From NCBI GenBank assembly GCA_028023455.1, contig JAQFVV010006215.1:186001-250000 (forward strand): a DNA stretch of 64,000 nt, in the 5' to 3' direction. Shown one piece after another: positions 23,481 to 34,600 of the stretch. How positions within the stretch are numbered: the stretch's first letter is position 1; each line of letters begins with the position of its first letter. A model generated the notes under the pieces. That model did not search any database, was not told where the DNA came from, and saw only the letters and a list, made by a program, of their open reading frames with translations. Source of the DNA: Epiperipatus broadwayi (taxonomy: Eukaryota; Onychophora; Udeonychophora; Euonychophora; Peripatidae). The position numbers and the translations under genes were made by a program.

Positions 23481-23531
23481 CAGGCAAAACTCTCTATATG
23501 TATTGCCACTGGTGATCATGTGATGTTTATT
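23481..23531 (-). mobile_element. 51-bp mini R insertion with perfect 14-bp duplication
   Basis: The 14-bp repeat gactacatataaaa borders it at 23467-23480 and 23532-23545 without mismatch. The insert is only the last 30 bases of the R family in minus sense (caggcaaaactctc to gccact), joined to a 21-base inverted tail (ggtgatcatgtgatgtttat plus t). It fixes both true ends of the element and shows that the inverted tail belongs to the insertion process. Confidence 0.85.
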
Positions 23532-23545
23532 GACTACATATAAAA

Positions 23546-24183
23546 ATGAATTTTTTATTTGGTTAACATCTGAAAATTAACACGATCAAAATCCATTAAA
23601 ATCTACCTTCAGTGTTGATAAATTGTAATGTTTAATATGTGGAACTATTTCATAATATGGTAAATATACGCATCTGCAATATATCTTCTTGAAAATGCAA
23701 TGTGGACATACTTTTGTTGATAGAGTTGAACAGAACATATATAAACAATTCTATTAAAGGTTTTATGTCTTCATTGATATAGATACAAACTAGCTGACCA
23801 ATGAAAATCTGCCTCCTTGAGTTTCTAGCAATTATGAATGTTAATTCAAGCTTTACTAAACATAATTCATGATTAAATCTGGAAAATTACTACTAATTAT
23901 ATATACGGGATGTAAACTTAAAAAATCTAATGATATTCCTGGTTTAAAATTGTTAATTTCTTTGATATACATTAAAATGAGATATGCAAATGTTGTCATT
24001 GATTTGAATTTTGCAAGTATTACTAAGATGAACACATATTGTCTATGTATAAAAAGTTATTTAAGATCACACTGCCCATTTAATGACTATCTTTACCACT
24101 TAAGGTATAAATATCCTAAGTAGCTTAATAATTTTTTAGTATGGAAGAATAACTGAACAATATTACCTACGAGATCCACATAA
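23546..24183. other. AT-rich DNA, nothing recognised
   Basis: An 84-residue frame (23869-24123) carries no recognisable motif. Confidence 0.45.
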
Positions 24184-24186
24184 ATT

Positions 24187-24397
24187 AAAACAGGCAAAAC
24201 TCTCCATGCAGTAGTGCCACCCTGTGCCAACCAGAGTAATCAATGGATGCCAGAAGGCTTGTGCATAAAATTCTTATCTAGTGCCTACTCATCCAATATC
24301 ACAGACTAGTTTCTGGTTTGTGGCACTACTGTATGGAGAGTTTTGCCTGTTTAATAACAGTTATAAGCAACCATAAAAAATGGTGATCATGTGATGT
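24187..24397 (-). mobile_element. R-family repeat, internally rearranged
   Basis: Minus-sense R sequence from aaaacaggcaaaactctcc runs to the start of the ribozyme block (cagactagtttctggtttgtgg). It then jumps to a plus-sense 3' end (cactactgtatggagagttttg) and finishes with ggtgatcatgtgatg. The CTGATGA half of the core is absent. No clear target duplication was found. Confidence 0.75.
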
Positions 24398-24944
24398 TGT
24401 TAAACAATATTATATAATTTATTGTGTTGACCTTGGACATATAAATTATTAGATGTTGTCAGAGAGATATTATTAACTATGTCAGAATTTTTTTCCATTA
24501 ATTGTTTTGCAATATCACTATTGTCTTCAAAGTTACAAACGTTGCATGAAAATATTTTGGTTTCAGTTTTTTATAATTTTTGTTAATAAATTAGATGAAA
24601 GCAACAATAAGCTGCCATTGACAATGATGGATTTTTTTAACTATTTGATCATGATTGGCTTTGAGCATCAATAAGTCTATTTTAAAAGATCAGATGACTT
24701 ATGTAAAACAAAGAAGCTTTTTTGTTTTAGTGGCATTTATTATAAGCATAAGTAATCAGTGACTTATAGTTGCATTTAAACTTCCATCCTCAAATAATTT
24801 CTGGCTTTTGTCTTTCCGAATGAGGCTTTGGATTCAAAGATGGAAGATACACAATTATGCACCCACTTTTAATTTCAATTTACCTGCAAAACGAAAACCT
24901 TAAAATTCAAATCAGCCTAAGATTTTGAATCCAAGTAGATGGAG

Positions 24945-25115
24945 TTAAAGATAGCTGCTGAATATAATTTCCAGCTTTAAATCCCAAACCTCATTGATAA
25001 AAACACAAGCCAAAAAACAATCTGAGACTGGAGATTTAAACGCATCTGGTAAACACTGATTCTACAATTTTACAGTAGATGGCACTGGAGTAGAGTGAAG
25101 AGCTGATTGTTTTAT
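24945..25115 (+). repeat. Highly diverged relative of the R family
   Basis: The block order matches R: aaagatagctgctg (R: aaaggtggctgctg), cctcattgat with cacaagcc (the ribozyme region), ctgagactggagat, aaacactgattct, and gatggcactggagtagag. The core is destroyed (TTGATA and AAAAAC). It suggests a much older subfamily or a neighbouring lineage. Confidence 0.45.
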
Positions 25116-25119
25116 CAAA

Positions 25120-25755
25120 TAGTATGAGCTGGGAAGTTGTGATTTATTACTATTATGATATATGCTTAAATTTATTTTCCTTATTTTATAATCATTTCGT
25201 CTATGCTATTTTAACCTTTTTTAAAAAATAATTATTGTTTTATTCTTATTCTACGAAATAATCTAACAAATATTCTGGTTTTTAAATTTTCTTGTTTTAT
25301 TATTATTATTTTTAAAATTAGTTTATACAAAATCATTTAAATTTATCTTTTATTATTTGCTTGTTGTTTTTAGAATTGTTAATTGTTTCTTATTTTTAAT
25401 AAATAAGCTGATTCATGTTTTTTTTTTCATTCTGTTATTTAGTTTTTAAAAAACAACTGTGCAGCGAAACAATATATATATTATTTTCTAGGCTTTATCA
25501 CATTTAATACTTTTATTTAAAAATATATATTTTACAAAATCTATATGTTGTTTTATATTTGATTTCTGATTTTTAAATATTTTGTGAAGAACTTTCACAC
25601 AGAGTTTTCCAAAATCGATTATATATTGAACTTTTGAACATAAAAATTGCTATAAATATATACAGTATATATCGATTTTTGGTTTTACCAGGGCATTCCT
25701 CACTCTAACTATCATATCATAACTATCCACCAACTCAAAAAATCAGACCATATAC
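25120..25755. other. AT-rich DNA, nothing recognised
   Basis: T-rich runs and TA stretches occur, with no coding motif or element end. Confidence 0.45.
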
Positions 25756-25762
25756 ACACACA

Positions 25763-25812
25763 GGGCCAATCAGAGGGGGATGACAGAGGGGCAGCTGCCC
25801 AGGCCTTACAAT
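25763..25812 (+). mobile_element. Possible hAT terminus, single end
   Basis: The sequence cagggccaatcagagggg, then agaggggcagctgcccaggc, is GC-rich and resembles the CAGGGCC termini with a GGGGCAGCTGCCC palindrome seen on some hAT elements. No matching right end or 8-bp duplication was found. The DNA to about 26060 is also less AT-rich and may be the body of the relic. Confidence 0.35.
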
Positions 25813-26059
25813 ATTCGGGCGCCAACTTGGCAACTCAATATGTTAAACAAAAATATAGAAGGCAAAGAGATGTCACAGCAGAGAATGGCCTTTAACAGTT
25901 AAATTCCTCCCAAAAATATTGAAGAAATCTTTTCCAAGCAGGCATACCATGAGTCAAAAATATAAGTCAGTTTAGGGATGAGGTGCCAATTTGATGCATC
26001 TGTGACAAAAGCAACTGCAGCATTCGACAACCAACAGAACTAATAATCTCACCCCCCTG

Positions 26060-26640
26060 TCAATCAATTCTGTGCTAACAGTGTTTTACGGTACTAACAG
26101 TGCTAGAGTGAATCTATCCTATCCAAGTGCTATCTGGATCTGATCTGCTTGCTCCTTTCTGTGATTCATAATTAATTGCTCCTGGAGTCCTGTTTTTCAC
26201 CCTGTAAGTAAAAACTCTCATTTTTTGTCTCTCTCCACATGTTATTTTAAATTTTGAAATGTCTCTAAAATAATAATTGTCCAGGCCTCCCATTTTCTCT
26301 GAAAGACCATGTATATACACACACACATATATATACATATCAATGGTGAAATCTTAATAGGAAGCAAACTAATATAAAATTGCAGATCATGTTTAATAAT
26401 TTTTTAAGGTAAATTAAAAGATATCAAAAATGTTCATACCTTCGTCATATTATTGTTTTACCTATAAGTGAATGCTAAATCATGAATTTCATTTCACTGA
26501 TTTTTATTTTAATTGACTATTTATTTTAAAAAGTAGTTACATTATCGATTAATTGTGAAAAGCCAGCATTATATAGAATATCTAGGCATTCTATAATGTG
26601 TGACATTTTTGGGCAAAGAATGAAATTTCATTTTATTTAA
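26060..26640. other. AT-rich DNA, nothing recognised
   Basis: No motif is visible. A short CA/TA microsatellite lies at about 26315-26340. Confidence 0.45.
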
Positions 26641-26644
26641 ATTT

Positions 26645-27258
26645 TTTACTTCTTCAACTAAATGTTCTAGGCATTCACACAGAAAAAATAGACTTTAGGA
26701 TTTAAACTTAGCTTTTACTAATACTTAGTATGCTTTTGATATGTAAAATATCATAATCATAATATTATTTCTTCTTTAGTGTTTCGAGCTTTTAAGTTCA
26801 CTTGATAAATATTTTATAATTTAACAACATTTACGTTTGTTTTATTTGATATTCAAAAATATTTAAATCCATTTAAATAGTCCACTTTTTCAAGAGGGGG
26901 ATTCTTGTGTCTTTTTTCTTTTATTGAGAACCAATCTTTAGCTATTGTCCAAATCTCTTTAATCTTTTTCTTTCTGTCTTCCCTTTCAGTGCATACAATT
27001 TCAGCTTTTAACAAATCAAATTTATGGCCAGATTTTTTCTCATGGTCTATAAATATTAAGGAATATTCAACATTCTTATGTGATCTATTGTATAGGAATT
27101 TATGCAGAGCTAGTCTCTTTGTGAGATTAGCCATCAGATGTGTATGTCAAAGACTTATGAAATCTAAGATATAATCATAACAAATTTCTTATTATGATTA
27201 ATAGACTTTATAATAAAGTAAAAAAAAACCATACAATCTCAACTTATGGAGACTAAAA
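26645..27258 (-). mobile_element. Second PLE family, 3' fragment with GIY-YIG end
   Basis: The minus-strand frame 26853-27134 (93 residues) carries the C-terminal half of a GIY-YIG endonuclease. HEKKSGHKFDLLKAEIVC holds the GHxFD box, and TEREDRKKKIKEIWTI holds the R...E region. It ends in VDYLNGFKYF, followed by about 200 bp of 3' sequence. The same sequence occurs inverted at 27640-28240. The protein is clearly different from the PLE copies at 5855, 8481 and 36258, so this is another family. RT is absent, so the copy is 5'-truncated. Confidence 0.68.
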
Positions 27259-27270
27259 GATGGATTAGCC

Positions 27271-27631
27271 CAGGGGTCCCCAACCTACGTGTGCTCGCCG
27301 CTATCCAAACACAATAAAAAATTATTTATCTGATATAAATAAATTTAATTTTTAAATTTTTTTATAAATTATTGTATTATATTGTAATCAAATTGTAGGA
27401 CATACTATACTTTTACAGTGTAAAAATATAAACGTTAATTATATGTTAAAATTTTATTTTTGAAATAAATATTTTTTTGTACATTATGTGTATTATTAAC
27501 AATATCCAACTATAAATTTACATTGAAAAAATAAATGGTGCCTGCCATCTGGTTGAAAAAAATAAATGGTGCCCGCCACTAGCTGGTATTATAGAATGTG
27601 CTCTTAAGTGCAAAAAGGTTGGGGATCCCTG
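27271..27631. mobile_element. hAT-type MITE with 8-bp target duplication
   Basis: The termini CAGGGGTCCCCAACCT (27271-27286) and AGGTTGGGGATCCCTG (27616-27631) are inverted repeats with one mismatch. They are flanked by a perfect 8-bp duplication, gattagcc (27263-27270 and 27632-27639). Both features are diagnostic of hAT transposons. At 361 bp with no reading frame it is non-autonomous. An internal direct repeat with aataaatggtgcc and gccatctgg-like blocks lies near 27530-27590. It sits inside the second-family PLE sequence and is therefore younger than it. Confidence 0.9.
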
Positions 27632-27639
27632 GATTAGCC

Positions 27640-28240
27640 TTTCTTATATCCTGAAAGTTGCTCAAAAATTTAAAAGAATATCTCAGATAAATATAACATT
27701 TATTTTTTTTTAAATTCAAAGGATAGATTGCCTATGAAATCAGTTCACCAAATCATCTACAAAATCCAATGTGACCTAAGTGCAAATTTGCATATTATAG
27801 GGAATTGAAAGTTAATCTCTCAATACGACTAGTCTAGTATAAGTACCTATACAATAGAGCACAAAAAAGTGTTGAGTATTTTTCAATATTTACGGACCTT
27901 GAGCCAAAAATATGGCCATGTCAAAAACTGGAATTGTATTCACTGAGAGGGAAAACAGAAAGCAAAAGATTAAAGAGGTACAAGCATCTTTTTCTCAAAG
28001 AAGTGGACTATTCAAATGGATTTAAATATTTTTGAATATCAAATAAAACACATGTAAATGTTAAATATTAAAATATTTATCAAATGTACTTAAAAGCTTG
28101 GAACACTACAGAAATAATAACGTTATGATTATGATATTTATTTTACACATTGAAAACACGCTAAGCATTGATAAAAGCTAAGTTTAAATCATAAAGGCTA
28201 CCTCTTCTGTATGAATTCCCAGAACATTTAGTTATATATT
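27640..28240 (+). mobile_element. Second PLE family, inverted partner copy
   Basis: In order on the plus strand come VHQIIYKIQCD (the start of GIY-YIG, with the family's Cys), a broken middle, RGTSIFFSKKWTIQMD and the same 3' region as 26645-26850 in opposite orientation. Shared landmarks are tatttttgaatatcaaat, atgattatgatat and aaagctaagtttaaatc. The two copies lie head to head with the hAT MITE between them. Multiple stops show that it is dead. Confidence 0.65.
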
Positions 28241-29200
28241 ACAATTATCCAGAAAAGAGAAAAAAATCATTGGCTTTACTTTTTTTACACATTTTTCTTA
28301 GACGTTGTATAAAATACTTAGGCATTATAAAGGATGTCAAATAGTTTTTTGACAAAGCATGAAAAGTATTTTTATTGAAAAGATACATATGAAAATGTAA
28401 CAAATATATATACAATATGGATTTTTCTACATACAAAGAAAAAGCCTGGTGCAGGATTACTTATTGCTGCAAGGTAGACAGGAATGATAATTTGAATTGC
28501 GTTTAATTGTCTTTTTTATACTAACCACTTTAAATTTTGGCACTTGGTCCTGCAAGTATACCTCATGAATTCTTAGCCACTACTTGTGGACTGAGTGGAA
28601 GTGGTTGATCAGAGAGCTATTTCTTTATCAGGAACTCTCCGACTCTCAGTATGTCCGTGGGATATAACGTGAATTGTGGTCTGACATAGAGTTGCTTGAA
28701 AATTTTTTCAGCAGTTCCAAGTCAGTAAAAATCACTATCTGCTACATTCATAACAACTGACAGTGAATTGTGTGGCCATCTAGTCCCTTGTTGTTATCTA
28801 GGATAAGAACTCAACACTGGTTCCCAAAGATGCAGGTGGAATTTTTTTTTTAATAAGAATCCATTTTCATTTTTTGGCCTGTATTTTCAGATTCAGTTTA
28901 GATCCAGTTTTACCTTCAACAACATTCTCAATATTAAAGCAAAAAGAACACAACACATTAATGTTATAAACTTCTATGTTCTCACTTCCATCATCTTTGC
29001 CCACAGGCAGCATGAATATTTTGGTGACAATTTATTATGTCTATGCCTACTGATTTCTTTCAAATAGATGCAACATATAGCATCTTTGGTAGGTATGCAT
29101 TCAGTACCACTTTTGTTTATTCCATTATGGATTATAGTCTCATCCATATTTTGTGTTATATAATCTTTATCTTGGATATTTCTTGTTGGTTGGATGACTT
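28241..29200. other. Unrecognised stretch, possibly old transposon
   Basis: The part from 28440 to 28970 is less AT-rich than its neighbours. The minus frame 28974-29204 contains QNMDET, which resembles the first catalytic box of pogo/Tigger transposases, but the rest does not align convincingly. I name no family. Confidence 0.3.
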
Positions 29201-29204
29201 TCAT

Positions 29205-30006
29205 TACTTTTTCCAGTTGTTTCTCAGTCTGTATGTCTTCTAAAATATCTTGGGGTATAGAAAATGTTGTGAGACCACATTAATTTAGCAGTCCAAGAGA
29301 GCTTCATGTGGTATTTAATCCCAGAATGAAATGCTATATTCTTCATACACTGCACAAAATATTTTTTTATTTGAGTTCTTTTCAATGTAATTATCAATTG
29401 CTGTAAATATGTATAAACCAGTTATGTGATAAGGAAGTTCAATTCAAAATAAAAATTCCGTTTTTACATCATTAATTTCATAATCAACATAATGAATATA
29501 ACATAAAATTGTGGTTTTATTGGTAACATCTGTAGATTCATCTATTTGAATTGCTAACAATGATTTGCTTACTTGTTGACTTAATTGATCTTCACCATCT
29601 GTCATGAATTGACTAAATCTGCATTGAATAGTATAATTAGAAAGTGGAAAGTTTGTCTCTAGCAACTATACCTATGACTTCAGAACAGACATCTATTAAA
29701 CATGGTTTAATTATGTTTTTGGCAGTAGAGTACTGATTTTTGCATTTGGCAATCTTTAAAGTAATTAAAGATGATTCTTTTATAAAAAACTCATTTACTA
29801 AAAAAAATTTTTTTAAAAGATGATTTTTATTTTTTTCAATTCAGAGCTTTTATGTTAAAAAAAATTCAGTGGCTTATTTTATAGATTTGAATATTTGAGC
29901 TATAAATGGTGCATTAATTTTGCTGGCTTCATACATTCATTGGATAAATTTTCTCTGCAAATAATGCATTGAGATCTGGCTAAGTTTTTCTTCCGATTCA
30001 GATCAG
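29205..30006 (-). pseudogene. hAT transposase with BED zinc finger, decayed
   Basis: On the minus strand a BED-like finger (RSQCIICRENLSNECMKPAK, then LMHHL) lies at about 29870-29990, with the LNFF and SELKK sequence that follows it in ZBED5-type proteins. LITLKIAKCKNQYSTAKNI and PCLIDVCSEVIGI come next. Then an open stretch at 29444-29665 holds SKSLLAIQIDESTDVTNK and CYIHYVDYEI, the DESTD motif with the first catalytic Asp of hAT transposases. ELPYHITGLYIFTAIDNYIE follows. Stops and frameshifts separate these parts, and the C-terminal dimerisation domain was not found. Confidence 0.72.
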
Positions 30007-31185
30007 GAAATGAAAACAAATTTTAAATAATCAGAATTGAATTGGATAAAAGCAGTACATTTTGTTTAGCCTGAAATGAACTATTTTGGTGAATACATAA
30101 TATTTTTATTAGCATTCAAAGTACTTATACTTGGTTTTTGAAAAAAGTCTGCAATAATTTTTGATGTTTTTTTTATTATTATTCATTTTTAAACAGCGAA
30201 AATTTATTATATAAAAAGTAAATATCAAATGGTTAATATACTTTAATTTATACTACACACATATTTTACAGTAATTTCAATTACTGTGAGCCAGTGCAAT
30301 TCTGATTAGCTGGTTACAGCAAACTCCATACTCTGTCCAACTGACAATTGTTAGGTTATTTTTGTACATACCAAAGTCCAACTCAACGCATAAAGTGCGC
30401 ATGCTCAAAATTGTTAAAAAGCAGTGTTTTTATTGTGAGATAACTGATATTATGAAATAGAAACTGTTTTGTATTGTTTTATTTCTTAATTTATTTTCTA
30501 TGAATTCTATGAATAAAAACAAATCTTAGAGCTGAATTAAAGATAAATTTCATAAAATTAGCTACAATTTAAAAGATTGTAAAAAAATTATAATAAATAT
30601 GAACAAATTTATAAGCTTTTTGCAGATAACTATTTAGAGTGAGGTAAGTCTAAAATTTGAGTACTTTTTATTTCAAAGAAATTCTAATAAAATGGAAAGG
30701 GGGAGGGCAATAGAAGTTTAATATTTATTGAAAGCGATTTAAATTCTCTTACTATATCAATACTTTCAAATAAATATTTTAATAGTTTTAATTAGTAATT
30801 TAAAAACATTTTATCTGCAGCCGGTGTATTATTAACGATTAATTAAGTATTTGCTATCTCCTATTTAACAAATTGCATTTATGCAGGTTATATCCATGTA
30901 AAGTTACACATATAATTATATACTTAAAAAGTTTAATCCAAAACGTAAATATTCTACATTATTACACGTATACTTCTATATATGTAAATAACATACATGT
31001 AGGGCAAAGTGAATCTTGGGAAAATTTTCCATTCATAAGCAAGCTTAGGATTGCTTATTCAAGTGATCAGTCTATATCCAATCCAAATAGCCGTCTAGTA
31101 TTGAATGGTAAATGGGTATTTATCTATTTTAATTAGATTTTAAAGTTACAGGTTAATATGGTGTTTATATGTTGACTGTAAAGTA
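30007..31185. other. AT-rich DNA, nothing recognised
   Basis: A frame at 30873-31136 (87 residues) carries no motif. The sequence at 30280-30420 is somewhat richer in GC but unrecognised. Confidence 0.45.
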
Positions 31186-31188
31186 AAT

Positions 31189-31368
31189 GATTATAATATA
31201 ATCCAACTTTCATTCATGAGAAGGGATTGTAATATAATCCTACTTTCATCCATGAGGAGGAATTGTAATATAATCCAACTTTCATCCATGAGAAGGGATT
31301 GTAATATAACCCAACTTTCATATATGAGGAGGAATTGTAATATAATCCAACTTTCATCCATTAGGAGG
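31189..31368 (+). repeat. 36-bp minisatellite, five copies
   Basis: Units begin at 31189, 31225, 31261, 31297 and 31333, exactly 36 bp apart. The core is ttgtaatataatccaacttt followed by catccatgaggagg. Because 36 is a multiple of three, the frame stays open and gives a 12-residue peptide repeat (MRRNCNIIQLSS). I regard the reading frame as a by-product. Confidence 0.88.
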
Positions 31369-31683
31369 AATCATGCTCTTATAAATAATGACCTCATGGG
31401 TTCTTACTCTTTAATTAATTATTTTCTTGATTGGAAGAGGGAATTTTGATTTTTTTTTTAAAGATTTGTCATAACCCCATGAATCATAATCCAGTTCTAT
31501 CACTACAGTTGCTCTAATTTTTCTTCTGAATTCCCAAGCAATAAGCCATTCGATTATTATTATTTTTTAATCTGTTTTTCAATGTTGGAATTACCATGGT
31601 ATATGTGTTTCAAAATTTCAAATTAATTTTTCCATAAAAACAATTTTTTGGATTTTATATTATAATGGCCACGAATGTTGAGC

Positions 31684-34600
31684 CATTTTATATAGCAACA
31701 TATTAAATGTGTATTGATCCGATGTTAACAGTTAACAGTTTGACATTTTATATATTCTTTATGTTTGGAAAAACATTTTTATTTATTTCATATTTATATT
31801 TATTATCTGACTATCAGATTAAACAACTATTATTCTTCATTTATTATTTACTTAAACTATTCAAATTTTTATTTTTTTCAGACATTATTTTATTTTCATT
31901 TGGAAGTTCATGACATCTCTGACCTAGTGATCACACATTCAAGCAGAGGGATGGAACATTATTGATAGATTAACTATCAATGATACCTATGACCAAATCA
32001 AGGCTACATGAATGCATACTCCCAAACATTTTTCCTGATTTTAGTACCTCTCCATAACTGCTGGACCAACATCAATCCTCCAAAGCAATTCATTTGTTTT
32101 GAGATGAATCTCAGGTGCCATAGCTGGCATGCCCAGATGAAAGGCAAACAAAGCCAATGCTTGAAGACTACCTCCAACATCTCAATCAGGAGACCAAGCA
32201 CATTAATGATAAACAAATAACAATTCCTATCATCATGACACAGGTAAAGGGAAGAGAAAATAGACCAAGTCATATTTAGTAAACACTTTTTATTTCTACA
32301 TGCATACAAATTCAATTTAGTAAAATAAATGTACAATAATTATTAAACATTAAATATCATTTTATAATATCAATTGAGTCCTTTCTCTTAATAATATCTA
32401 GACTTTTAGTAACAATTTTAAAATGTTCACATTTACCTAGGTATTCTTTAATGAAAGGATGACTTCATTTTTTTGAATGTTCTTCCATGGTTCATGGTCT
32501 TTTCCATTTCTGATGCTGCTGAAATTCTTTATAGCTGGCTATTTGGTCATCAGTGATGATTTTCTTTTTCTTACATGCTTCTAAGTGACAATAGGAGAGA
32601 GTATGAGGCAGAGTCTTACACTATGTAAGGCATTAATAGCAGAAGAGAGAGATGATGGTGCCAGAGACTGAATATGAAGCCCAAATGGATACTTCTGAAG
32701 TTCTCTTAGCAATATGTGTTGCTGTTTTCCAGCTTGTAACTTTTATTTTTTTGTATACAATAGAAAAACTGATATAATGGATATAACTGCTATCTTATAA
32801 TATATTCTTTTATATCTCCTTTATCTTATATATTGAAACAGTAAGATTCGTATTCGAATCTTAAGTTTCACCTTTTTCTGTCGTCTCTCACTGACCGGTC
32901 TATCCCGCCCAAATTTAAACTTTTTGGTATCGAATTGTATGTGTAGCAATATTAAAAATGTATAAATATATGTAGAATTCAGCATAAACACGCACATATT
33001 TTGATCTCAAATTAAAGGCAATAAATAGGGATAAAATAATATAATTTAGATTTCTTTTAGTTATATGATTTTGTATAATTTTAATCATTTATTTTGGATT
33101 ATAAAGTTCGTATTTATTGCTTTGTTTAAATTTCGTTTAATAATAATTCTAAAAAAATCTGATGTAATATTTAATTAAAAGTTAAAATAATCTTATGTTC
33201 CCTTTTTGTCTTTGAAATTTAAAAGCATTGGTCAGTGATAGATAATAGATTAATTAAAGAAAAATTCCCCAAAATGTAATTAGTAAATGTAAAATGTAAA
33301 CAATAGAGCGGCAGTTTTTTTTTAATTAAAACCAACAAAATGCATTGATTACCCTCAGGGCAGATTAAGTAGAACCTAAAAATATCTTAACAAAAATGTG
33401 AAAGATCAAGATAAGAAAAGAGGCCATCTTAGACTTGCTGGAGACATTCACTTCAACTTTAGCTTTGCTCTCGATCACTGAGAGTCTCCAAAATATAAAA
33501 ATAAATTGTTCCTGCCAAGATATGACCGAGTAAAAACACCTAGATTATTCTCCATCGGGAGATGGCCTATCGGATGCCGAACTTTCCATTGCCCATCATA
33601 AATTCACCATGAAGATCTGCTGCCTGAAATAAATGAGAAAGCTGCTGCTGCTATGAAAGTAAATAAAATATCTAAATACAAGAAAGAATTGCCACTTGTG
33701 AACTTTTTGCTGCTAAACTAATGGAATCAGAAAACTTCTTATAAAACAGGTACCTGTCTGTGTTCAAACTCTAGAGTACTCTAATAACATGCTATAGCTC
33801 TTCTTCATATTACTTATCTAAATTGTAAAATGTAAAAACTACCATTTGTATAACTAAATTGAATAATTAACTTAATGTGTAAATTTCTCTAATAATCTAG
33901 CTTAACTCATTCTATCTTTCTTGGGTGCGTATTTCTAAAATCTACATTTTATCTATATTTATTATTTAATTATTGCATGCTCATAATTGTCTCTATTTTC
34001 AAAGTTTAAATTTATGATTGCTTGAAACAGTAAATGCGTGTCAAATTATCATTAATATTTACTTTCATAAATAACTTAACTTTCATATAAATCAACACGC
34101 ATTCAATGCATCATTTATCGTAATGCAGGGTCTACTACTTCGCAAATGGCTGGCGTATTAGTTGTAATAACCCCCAGTTTATATATGTTTTGCATTTATT
34201 AAATCTTAATGAATAATTCCATAAAATTACATTTCTTTGAGAGTCGCCAAAGTTCTTTAGTAAATGTTGATAATGTAGGGCCGAGTTAGAAATCTATTTA
34301 AATCTGATCATAATCATTTATACATTACACATGTGTTACGTTTTAGAGACGCGATGACCCATTCTGCCGTGAAATTTCCAGATTCTTCAGGGTTGAAATT
34401 AACCCCAGTTGTCCTACACAAGCAGACATAATGGGTGCTCCCGTAGGATTTGACAACATCATGCAGCAGCCGGCAAACTGCAACATGGATCGCTTGTCCC
34501 TGGTTATCCTTATGTGACACCTTACTTCATCAGGCTGATGGCAGAGACCAGCCTGACATTCTTATAAACTCATTCACGGCATTGCAGTTTCGATATACTG

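Noticed and set aside
28974-29204. Possible pogo/Tigger transposase (QNMDET)
   Set aside because: Only one short motif fits and the flanking residues do not follow the family, so I left the region unassigned.
34530-34560. tcatcaggctgatgg as a possible hammerhead core
   Set aside because: No GAAA box or stem II follows on either strand.
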